Shown: piece after piece, positions 55,831-62,248 of the stretch
How positions within the stretch are numbered: the first letter of the stretch is position 1
Layout of the letters: each line of letters opens with the position of its first letter
Source: Hyphomicrobiales bacterium
GTDB taxonomy: Bacteria > Pseudomonadota > Alphaproteobacteria > Rhizobiales > Methylopilaceae
Reading direction: 5' to 3'
Length of the DNA: 64,000 bases
Assembly (NCBI GenBank): GCA_022842205.1
Contig: JALHQA010000006.1
Coordinates: 124,001-188,000, forward strand
Translations under genes and position numbers: made by a program
The notes under the pieces: generated by a model
The model's database searches: none
The model's input: the letters and a program-made list of their open reading frames with translations, nothing else
What the model was told of the DNA's origin: nothing

Positions 55831-57069
55831 TTAGTTGGTTGGTGAGATACGCCAGATCGCGCCGGCGAGATCGTCGGAAACGAGAAGCGAACCGTCGAGA
55901 TAGGCTTTCACGTCAACCGGCCGGCCAAGATACTGGCCTGTCGTCTCGTCCAGCCACCCATCGGCGAAGACTTCGGGTTTGCCCGACGTGCCGTCTTCCT
56001 TCATCGGCGTGAACATGATGCGCGCGCCGACCGGCTTGGTCCGGTTCCACGAACCATGCTGAGCGGAAAAAATACCGCCCCTGTATTTCGATGGCAGGCT
56101 CGTACCGGTGTAGAATGTCAGGCCGAGATCCGCTGCATGCGCCGCCATCTCGTGCTCGGGCGCGACGGCGTCGGCCGGCGGCTCCTCTCCCTTGTATTCC
56201 ACCGTACGGACCTTTCCGCCGCCATACCACGGGAAGCCGAAATTCTGCCCCTGCTTGGTAACGCGGTTCAGTTCACCGGGCGGGATGTCGTCTCCCATGC
56301 CGTCAACCTGATTGTCGGTAAACCACAACTGTCCCTGCGGACTGAATGCGATACCGACAGAGTTGCGCACACCATCCACATAGACTTCACGGTTCTTTCC
56401 GTCCCTGTCCATACGGATAATGCCGCCGATCCCGTGCTCCTTGTAGAGCGCGAGCTTGTCTTTCGGTGGCACGTTGTGCGGCTGTCCCAGCGAGATGTAG
56501 AGCTTGTTGTCCGGCCCGATTGCGCAGACGCGCGCTCCGTGGTTGAAGCTCTCTTCGCTTGCCGGGATCAGCTCCTCGGCGACGACACCGATGGCGACAT
56601 CCGGGCTCTCGTAGAAGAACTCCGCCGCCGGGAAAACCAGCACGCGGTTGTGTTCGACAACAAACAGGAAGCCGTCGTTGGAATAGCACATTCCGTTCGG
56701 AACCTTGAACGATACGGACGGTGCGAATTCCTTCACCTCGTCGGCCGCGCCGTCCTTGTCGCGATCGGTCACGGCGTACGCCTTCGTCTTGCGAGTGCCC
56801 ACAAATACAGTACCGACATTGCGGCCAACCGCCATATGGCGGGCGTCCGGCACTATCGCGAACAGCTCAACCTTGAAGCCGTCCGGCACTTTGATCTTCT
56901 CGGCAATCTTGCGGAGATTATCCGCATTCTTGCCGGTCTGCGGCACGGTAGGAATTTCCAATGGCGTACCAGTGGTCTGGAAATTCTGCAGTTTCTGCAA
57001 ACTTTCCTGAGCCCACGCGGCACCGCTCGCCGCAATCAGCGCGGCGAGTGAAACCGGAAGAAAACGCAT
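55831..57069 (-). CDS. PQQ-dependent sugar/sorbosone dehydrogenase-type beta-propeller protein
   Basis: 412 residues with a signal peptide (about 1-20, AWA-QE). The soluble PQQ glucose/sorbosone dehydrogenase fold is suggested by VPDGFKVELFA, FVGTRKTKAYAV, HNRVLVF, SFNHGARVCAIGPDNKLYIS (with the catalytic-type His), VRNSVGIAFSPQGQLWFTDN and HGSWNRTKPVGARI. It should oxidise a sugar or aldehyde in the periplasm. The adjacent cytochrome c and the pqq operon about 0.1 kb upstream support a quinoprotein role. The substrate is unknown. ATG 57069 is chosen to give the signal peptide. Confidence 0.85.
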   Translation of the reverse strand: MRFLPVSLAALIAASGAAWAQESLQKLQNFQTTGTPLEIPTVPQTGKNADNLRKIAEKIKVPDGFKVELFAIVPDARHMAVGRNVGTVFVGTRKTKAYAVTDRDKDGAADEVKEFAPSVSFKVPNGMCYSNDGFLFVVEHNRVLVFPAAEFFYESPDVAIGVVAEELIPASEESFNHGARVCAIGPDNKLYISLGQPHNVPPKDKLALYKEHGIGGIIRMDRDGKNREVYVDGVRNSVGIAFSPQGQLWFTDNQVDGMGDDIPPGELNRVTKQGQNFGFPWYGGGKVRTVEYKGEEPPADAVAPEHEMAAHAADLGLTFYTGTSLPSKYRGGIFSAQHGSWNRTKPVGARIMFTPMKEDGTSGKPEVFADGWLDETTGQYLGRPVDVKAYLDGSLLVSDDLAGAIWRISPTN

Positions 57070-57175
57070 GGTGTCCTCCCAAACATTTTTTGTTAGCCGC
57101 CCAGTGTTGCGCAATGCCCGCGATGTGGCAACCTGTCGCAGGGCCGCTCGCTCTTAGCATAAGGACGAATACGCT

Positions 57176-58276
57176 TCAGGAAGGGTGCGCCTTGGCGGGA
57201 CTGCGACCGCGCATGACAAACCCCTGCTCCGTCGAGGATTGTTCGACCAGAGCCGCCACGGTTTCATGGTGGGGCGAGAGAACGCAGACCGGATCGGCGT
57301 TCCGCGGATCGCCGGTGAGTGCCAGCGCCTGGCAGCGGCATCCACCGAAGTCGATATCCTTGCGGGCGCAGCTCCGGCAGGGTTCCTGCATCCAGTCCGT
57401 GCCGCGAAACGCGCTGAAGCTCGGCGAGTCCCGCCAGATATCGGCGATCGAATGGTCGGCGACGTTCCAGAAGTCGAGGCCGGGGATCGACTCCGCGGCG
57501 TGGCACGGCAAAACTCGTCCTCGCGGCGTGACATTCAGCGACTGACGCCCCCACCCGTTGACACACGGTTTCGGGTAGCGCGCGAAATAGTCGGGCAGCA
57601 CATAATCGATGACGATGGAGCCTGCGGTCTCCTCGCGCAGTCCGGCCACGGTGCGGCGCGCTTCTTCGACCGCGTCGCGGCTGGGCATCAGCGCTGCCCG
57701 GTTCGTCAGGCCCCAGCCGTAATACTGCGTATGCGCAAGTTCGATACGCCGCGCGCCAAGTTCGATCGCTTCGGCCGTAAGGTCTCGCATGCGCGCTATA
57801 TTTCCACGGTGCAGCACGACATTGATGGTCAGAGGCAACCCGACCTGATTCACGGCATCCGCGAACGCCCTCTTCCGGCGATGGGACCCGGAATAGCCGG
57901 ACACGCGATCGGCCTCGTCCTCGTCGGTGTCCTGGATGGAAAGCTGCACATGATCGAGCCCGGCAGATGCCAGCCGGTCGAGCCGTGCCCTGTCGATACC
58001 GATGCCTGAGGTAATCAGGTTGGTGTAGAGGCCCGCCTGGGCGGCACCCGCGATGAGGTCTTCGAGATCGCGGCGTGATGCCGGCTCCCCTCCCGACAAG
58101 TGCAGGTGAAGGACGCCGAGCGCAGCCGCCTCCTGGAACACTCGCAGCCAGGTTTCGGTGTCGAGTTCCTCTTCGCGCTTATCGAGGTCCAGCGGGTTGG
58201 AGCAGTAAGGACATGCCAGCGGGCAACGGTGCGTGAGTTCCGCCAGCATTGCGAGTGGAGACGGGATCGGCGTCAC
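57176..58276 (-). CDS. pqqE: PqqA peptide cyclase PqqE (radical SAM)
   Basis: 366 residues. Crosslinks Glu and Tyr of PqqA, the first committed PQQ step. The radical SAM motif is CPLACPYCSNPLDL at the N terminus, and the SPASM auxiliary-cluster cysteines are seen in LPCHAAE, CRSCARKDIDFGGCRCQA and the distal VCVLSPHH segment. GTG 58276 overlaps the pqqD stop (GTGA). It is the last gene of the operon. Confidence 0.96.
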   Translation of the reverse strand: MTPIPSPLAMLAELTHRCPLACPYCSNPLDLDKREEELDTETWLRVFQEAAALGVLHLHLSGGEPASRRDLEDLIAGAAQAGLYTNLITSGIGIDRARLDRLASAGLDHVQLSIQDTDEDEADRVSGYSGSHRRKRAFADAVNQVGLPLTINVVLHRGNIARMRDLTAEAIELGARRIELAHTQYYGWGLTNRAALMPSRDAVEEARRTVAGLREETAGSIVIDYVLPDYFARYPKPCVNGWGRQSLNVTPRGRVLPCHAAESIPGLDFWNVADHSIADIWRDSPSFSAFRGTDWMQEPCRSCARKDIDFGGCRCQALALTGDPRNADPVCVLSPHHETVAALVEQSSTEQGFVMRGRSPAKAHPS

Positions 58277-58551
58277 AGTTCCACCATCCGTTTGGCACGA
58301 AGGTCCGCAAGCAATGCGCCGGCATCAGTTTCGATACGCACTGGATCGGCGGAAAACCGCGCGGCCAACTCGTCCACAATTTCATGGAAGGTCCGCTCAC
58401 CGTCGCACAGCTTCAGAATTTCGACGGTTGTGGCGTTCGCCTTGAGTACCCGTTCCGGAGCAAGAACATTCCAGCCGCCGCGAACCCGATCTTCCGCGAG
58501 TTTGACGCCGCGCGCGAGCCGCGGCCGGGCGTCGGCCGGAACCGCGCTCAT
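58273..58551 (-). CDS. pqqD: PQQ biosynthesis peptide chaperone PqqD
   Basis: 92 residues. Binds the PqqA peptide and presents it to PqqE (RiPP recognition element fold). Typical features are RLARGVKLAEDRVRGGWNVL, the N-V-L-APERVLK block and VEILKLCDGERTFHEIVDEL. ATG 58551 overlaps the pqqC stop (ATGA). Confidence 0.95.
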   Translation of the reverse strand: MSAVPADARPRLARGVKLAEDRVRGGWNVLAPERVLKANATTVEILKLCDGERTFHEIVDELAARFSADPVRIETDAGALLADLRAKRMVEL

Positions 58552-59282
58552 GACGGGCCTGCGACGAACGCGCCCGGTGGCGGGTGGGCGGGCTCGACAT
58601 AGGCATGATACAGCGCATCGAGCATCGACCACAGCACGTCACATTTAAACTCGAGCGCGGCGATCACGGCCTGCTGTTCGTTCGGCGTGCGCGCGTGGGC
58701 GGTGACATAACCCAGCGCCATTTCAACATCCCGCCGCGCCTGCGGAGGCCGCGCGGTGAAATAGGCAAGGCTGTCCGCATCGACGAAATCATAGTGCGCC
58801 AGCATGCCTTCGATGCGGTCCTGGATGATACGCGGCGAAAACAGCTCCGTCAGCGACGAAGCAATAGCTTCGAGGAGCGATCGCTCGCGCACGAAATGCA
58901 CGTAGGCATCGACGGCGAAGCGCGTTGCTGGAAGCACGCCACGATGGGCCTCGACAAGTTCACGCGGCAAACCGAGCGCCTTGGTAAGATGCAGCCAGCG
59001 TTCGATACCGCCGGCTTCCCCCGGTCCGCCATCGTGATCCACCAGCCGCTGGCGCCACGAGCGCCGCAACTCCGGATCGTGCATACGCGAGATGATGGTC
59101 GCGTCCTTCTCGGGAATGCGGCTCTGGTAATAGAACCGGTTCAGCGCCCAAGCCTGAACCTCGCCCTTCGTGCAGCCTCCGCCGTGCAGGCGCACATGAA
59201 ACGGATGCTTGTCGTGATAGCGGCGAGCGCCGACTTCGAGCAGGCGCTGGTGGAGTTCGTCGGCCGACAGAATATCCGTCAC
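58548..59282 (-). CDS. pqqC: Pyrroloquinoline-quinone synthase PqqC
   Basis: 244 residues. Cofactor-free oxidase performing the final ring closure and eight-electron oxidation. Family motifs include HPFHVRLHGGGCTKGEVQAW, NRFYYQSRIPEKDA, and a helical bundle ending with the ALEFKCDVLWSMLDALY motif. The start is GTG 59282, overlapping the pqqB stop (GTGA). Confidence 0.96.
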   Translation of the reverse strand: MTDILSADELHQRLLEVGARRYHDKHPFHVRLHGGGCTKGEVQAWALNRFYYQSRIPEKDATIISRMHDPELRRSWRQRLVDHDGGPGEAGGIERWLHLTKALGLPRELVEAHRGVLPATRFAVDAYVHFVRERSLLEAIASSLTELFSPRIIQDRIEGMLAHYDFVDADSLAYFTARPPQARRDVEMALGYVTAHARTPNEQQAVIAALEFKCDVLWSMLDALYHAYVEPAHPPPGAFVAGPS

Positions 59283-60169
59283 AGCTCCATCTCCATACCG
59301 TCATAGGCAATTTCGACGCCCGCCCGGTTCACTTCTTCCCACTCCGGCGATCCCTCGATCAGGATCGGATTGGTATTATTGATATGGACATATATTTTGC
59401 GCGCCGCCGGAAGCCCGGCAAGCACGCCCAGCGAACCGTCCGGCCCCGCAATGGGCAAATGGCCCATGCGTCGCCCCGTTTTTTCGCCGACTCCGGCGCG
59501 TATCATCTCGTCGTCGGTGAACACGGTACCGTCAAACAGAATAGCGTCTGCGCCGGCCAGCCTCGCGGATAGCGCAGACGAAAAGTGTGCGCATCCGGGA
59601 ACGTAGGCGAGGACGCGCTCGCCATCGCGGACGATGACGCCCGCTGTCTCCCCTGCCTCGGACCCGATCCGGGGATCGTCACCTTCAAGGTACAGCGGAG
59701 CCTTTCCCGGAACGGCAAACAGTTCAATTGTAATGCCGTCAGCGGTGGTGAACGGCTCGTCCGCAACGACCTTGACCGGCCGGGATGACGATATGACCTG
59801 GAAGATCGGGTTGAGCACCAGCGCTTCATGAACGGCGGGCAAGGCAAAGAGATCAAAAGCCTGGCGTTCGCGCAGGCTGAGCAGGCCCGCGATATGATCC
59901 ACATCCGCATTTGTCAGTACGACCGATGTGATCGGCGAGTCACGAAGCTCACGCGGCCAAAGCGGCCGGTTTGAAGCAATCTGCGTTCCGATGTCCGGGG
60001 AAGCATTGAGCAGCGTCCAGGAATGTCCGTCCCGGCTGATCGCGACGCTCGACTGGGTGCGGCGCTTGGCCCGCGGATCGCCGGACCAATACACAGCGCA
60101 TACAGCACAGCGGCAGTTCCATTGCGGAAAACCGCCGCCGGCTGCTGCCCCCAGGATGAGGGCCTTCAT
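59279..60169 (-). CDS. pqqB: PQQ biosynthesis protein PqqB
   Basis: 296 residues of the metallo-beta-lactamase fold, proposed to hydroxylate the PQQ precursor. N-terminal LGAAAGGGFPQWNCRCAVC supplies the known Cys-containing motif. The metal-binding region VVLTNADVDHIAGLLSLRE and later VPGCAHFSS are conserved. It begins 10 nt after pqqA. Confidence 0.95.
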   Translation of the reverse strand: MKALILGAAAGGGFPQWNCRCAVCAVYWSGDPRAKRRTQSSVAISRDGHSWTLLNASPDIGTQIASNRPLWPRELRDSPITSVVLTNADVDHIAGLLSLRERQAFDLFALPAVHEALVLNPIFQVISSSRPVKVVADEPFTTADGITIELFAVPGKAPLYLEGDDPRIGSEAGETAGVIVRDGERVLAYVPGCAHFSSALSARLAGADAILFDGTVFTDDEMIRAGVGEKTGRRMGHLPIAGPDGSLGVLAGLPAARKIYVHINNTNPILIEGSPEWEEVNRAGVEIAYDGMEMEL

Positions 60170-60179
60170 GCGTCTGATA

Positions 60180-60278
60180 TCAGAAAAGGACGCCGTCTTC
60201 CGCGTCTTCAGCCGGCGTATACGCCGTTACTTCGAGTCCGCATGCAATCTCTTCGAGTACTGGGGTTTCCCACGTCAT
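60180..60278 (-). CDS. pqqA: PQQ precursor peptide PqqA
   Basis: 32-residue ribosomally made precursor. The crosslinked Glu and Tyr are in LEVTAYTPAE (E-V-T-A-Y spacing), preceded by the IACGLE block seen in PqqA peptides. ATG 60278 has a GGGAG ribosome site. It heads pqqABCDE, in which all the later genes overlap. No pqqF peptidase gene is in the window. Confidence 0.93.
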   Translation of the reverse strand: MTWETPVLEEIACGLEVTAYTPAEDAEDGVLF

Positions 60279-60525
60279 GGTCTGCTCCCTGGCTATAAGA
60301 GGATAACTCACTCTAGCCCGAAACGTGCCCGTGCAATTGCAACTTTGTGTGACGTCGGGTGCGGTTCGGATATCGATCCTGCGGAGGTGCCGGACGCCCG
60401 TCAATATCGGCTTTGGTCGTGTGACGGCCGATCTCTTCCCGAATTCGTGGCGGCTACTGGAGAACGGCAGTCTGCCGGCACAATGTTGGGCTGACGACGA
60501 ATAGCGTCCAAAACGCTGGCGGTGT

Positions 60526-60570
60526 TGGCGACCCCGGCAGGACTCGAACCTGCGACCAACAGCTTAGAAG
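60526..60570 (-). repeat. 45-bp direct repeat: 3' half of tRNA-Arg, distal attachment-site copy
   Basis: The 45 bases are identical to 61646-61690 of the intact tRNA-Arg: CCA end, acceptor 3' strand, T arm, variable loop and part of the anticodon arm. The sequence diverges on both sides. It is the usual product of site-specific integration into a tRNA 3' end. Confidence 0.9.
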
Positions 60571-60645
60571 CCGCACTCAGCTCGGGGTAAATCAAACACT
60601 TAGCAGTCGCACATTTTCGGATCAGGCACCCACAGTCGCAAGCGG

Positions 60646-61404
60646 CTACGCCCAGTCAGCGATCACAGTTTCCGCGATACCTGCTTTCCGCGAGTTGTCG
60701 ACTACCGTCCGTAGCAAGTGGCTCGCTAACATCAACATTTCTGCCGCCGCAGAAGGGTCCGACAGAAAAATGGAGCGGTGACTGGTGGGGTTCTTGTAAG
60801 CGCCAATCGCGCCAGCGAAGAAGTGGGAGGCGGCCTGTCTTTCGGAAATCGGAAGCGTCATGTCTGTGAGCTTGCCCTTCTCTTCATGAAACGCCTTACG
60901 CATCAAATCGACACCATAGTCCGTGTCACTAGCACCAATCGCAGTTCTTACGGCGATTTCCACCTCCTTGAAGGCTTGGAAAATTGCCGTCTCATAGTCT
61001 CCTCTGAGAAAATTGCCCCAGCATAGTTCTGCTATTCGGCGATTGAGTAGCCCCCTGGGAAAGTCGATAGATCTCCGGAAAGTCCTGAAATCCTCGCTAG
61101 TTTGCAACGCTTCAGCCCTGCGACTGAGTTGTTTCCAACCCGAACCTATCGACTGTGTTGGATCATCGATCAATAGACCGGCTGTTCCTAACCACCCCCA
61201 AGCTTCCGCCAAAGCGCGAACTACCTGATCCGATCTTTCGTGAGGGTACTTACTGTGTCCCGACCGAAACCGCGCACAGAAGTTGACGAGGTGTCGTTGA
61301 TGTCGGTCGTGCTTCACGACTTGCAATACTAATTCTGCCAGCTCACTCGGATCGAGCTGAAGCAAAACTTCGACGTCGGGAATGAGATCTTCCAAACTTG
61401 TCAT
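60646..61404 (-). CDS. Island-borne Ymh/TIGR02391-like protein with HEPN-type motif
   Basis: 252 residues. The C-terminal half (about 125-250) has the TIGR02391 pattern: FLRGDYETAIFQAFKEVEIA, GVDLMRKAF, and FFAGAIGAYKNPTSHR. KNPTSH (204-209) resembles the HEPN RNase motif R-x4-6-H with Lys replacing Arg. The N-terminal part is helical and unassigned. ATG 61404 has an excellent GGAGGG ribosome site four bases upstream. HEPN relatives often act as RNases in phage defence or toxin systems, so a defence role is plausible but unproven. Confidence 0.68.
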   Translation of the reverse strand: MTSLEDLIPDVEVLLQLDPSELAELVLQVVKHDRHQRHLVNFCARFRSGHSKYPHERSDQVVRALAEAWGWLGTAGLLIDDPTQSIGSGWKQLSRRAEALQTSEDFRTFRRSIDFPRGLLNRRIAELCWGNFLRGDYETAIFQAFKEVEIAVRTAIGASDTDYGVDLMRKAFHEEKGKLTDMTLPISERQAASHFFAGAIGAYKNPTSHRSIFLSDPSAAAEMLMLASHLLRTVVDNSRKAGIAETVIADWA

Positions 61405-61545
61405 TACGCCCTCCAGCGCTCTGGTCGAGCGTGAAGCAGCCCACTCGTTTGGGCAAGCGGAGGAGCAACAGGCCAGCACTCTGTTGCCCGGATAAGCGAT
61501 TTGGCATTTTTTGTAATGAAAACAGTCGGTTAGCGGCAGAGCGAA

Positions 61546-61596
61546 AGTCGCACGATTCCCTCTCAGAACCGCCCGGTCGCACGAAAAAAGTCGCAC
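61546..61596 (+). repeat. Clustered AGTCGCAC direct repeats near the island end
   Basis: Three copies of GTCGCAC (61546-61553 and 61589-61596 as the full octamer AGTCGCAC; 61576-61582 as the 7-mer) lie within 51 bases. Two more occur at the other island end (60605-60612 full, 60634-60640 AGTCGCA). All have the same orientation. Confidence 0.55.
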
Positions 61597-61645
61597 AGGC
61601 GGATAAAATGGATGAGGTTTCGGCTGCTAAGTCATTGAAACTAAA

Positions 61646-61722
61646 TGGCGACCCCGGCAGGACTCGAACCTGCGACCAACAGCTTAGAAGGCTGCTGCTC
61701 TATCCAGCTGAGCTACGGGGCC
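61646..61722 (-). tRNA. tRNA-Arg (anticodon TCT)
   Basis: Complete cloverleaf on the minus strand: acceptor GGCCCCG with CGGGGTC, D stem GCTC/GAGC, anticodon stem GCAGC/GCTGT with loop CTTCTAA (TCT), T arm GCAGG-TTCGAGT-CCTGC, discriminator G and encoded CCA. Its 3' half is duplicated at 60526-60570. Confidence 0.96.
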
Positions 61723-61740
61723 GAAGCCGGGAGCCATCGG

Positions 61741-62046
61741 TCAGTGGGTCCACTGCCCCACGCGGCCCCATTTGAAGTTGTCCGAATAGGAGATGATGCG
61801 CCGCTTCGGCTCCTTCGCCTCGGATACAAGATAAGGAAGTCCGGCCTTCTCGGCGTAAGCGATGGCTTCTTCCTTGGTCTCGAAACGAAGTCTTACCTGC
61901 TTCTGGGTGTCGTCGCTCGCCGTCCAGCCCATCAGGGGCTCGATCGAGCGCGCCGTGGCCGGTTCGAAATCCAGCAACCAGTCATCGGAATTGGCGGTGC
62001 CGGACTGCATGGCATTGCGGGCAGGTTTGTAGATCCGAGCCGTCAT
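61741..62046 (-). CDS. NDUFS4-like accessory subunit of respiratory complex I
   Basis: 101 residues of the ETC complex I conserved-region family (NDUFS4/NDUFA4 pfam), an alphaproteobacterial accessory subunit shared with mitochondria. Motifs: [54 protein letters not shown] and [14 protein letters not shown] at the end. ATG 62046 is chosen because the upstream frame enters the tRNA-Pro gene. It lies between two tRNA genes on the same strand. Confidence 0.9.
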   Translation of the reverse strand: MTARIYKPARNAMQSGTANSDDWLLDFEPATARSIEPLMGWTASDDTQKQVRLRFETKEEAIAYAEKAGLPYLVSEAKEPKRRIISYSDNFKWGRVGQWTH

Positions 62047-62068
62047 CAGGTCTTCCTTGCCAAGGCTT

Positions 62069-62145
<77 letters not shown>

Positions 62146-62248
62146 AAATGTCCACGGCTATGTGGCATGGCATTGATAACCGGGCAAGGTCTGCAGGGGG
62201 TTAACACACGGCTTGCCGCCGCCCCCCGCCGCCCCTTATCTGCTCCCC

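Larger units (their letters stand above)
60526..61690. mobile_element. Small genomic island in tRNA-Arg(TCT)
   Basis: A segment of about 1.1 kb bounded by the 45-bp tRNA repeats (60526-60570 and 61646-61690). The intact tRNA lies at one end and a 3' fragment at the other. It contains one gene, visibly lower in GC than its surroundings, and no integrase. Copies of GTCGCA(C), all in one orientation, sit near both ends (60605, 60634, 61546, 61576, 61589), resembling recombinase arm sites. The 240 bases between the gene and the tRNA hold no other gene. I infer a deleted or satellite element mobilised by a recombinase encoded elsewhere. Confidence 0.72.

Noticed and set aside
61405-61645. N-terminal extension of the island protein, or an integrase fragment, between the gene and tRNA-Arg
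   Set aside because: The in-frame extension to 61596 is Cys-rich with no motif, and ATG 61404 has a near-perfect ribosome site. No tyrosine recombinase motif was seen in either strand.
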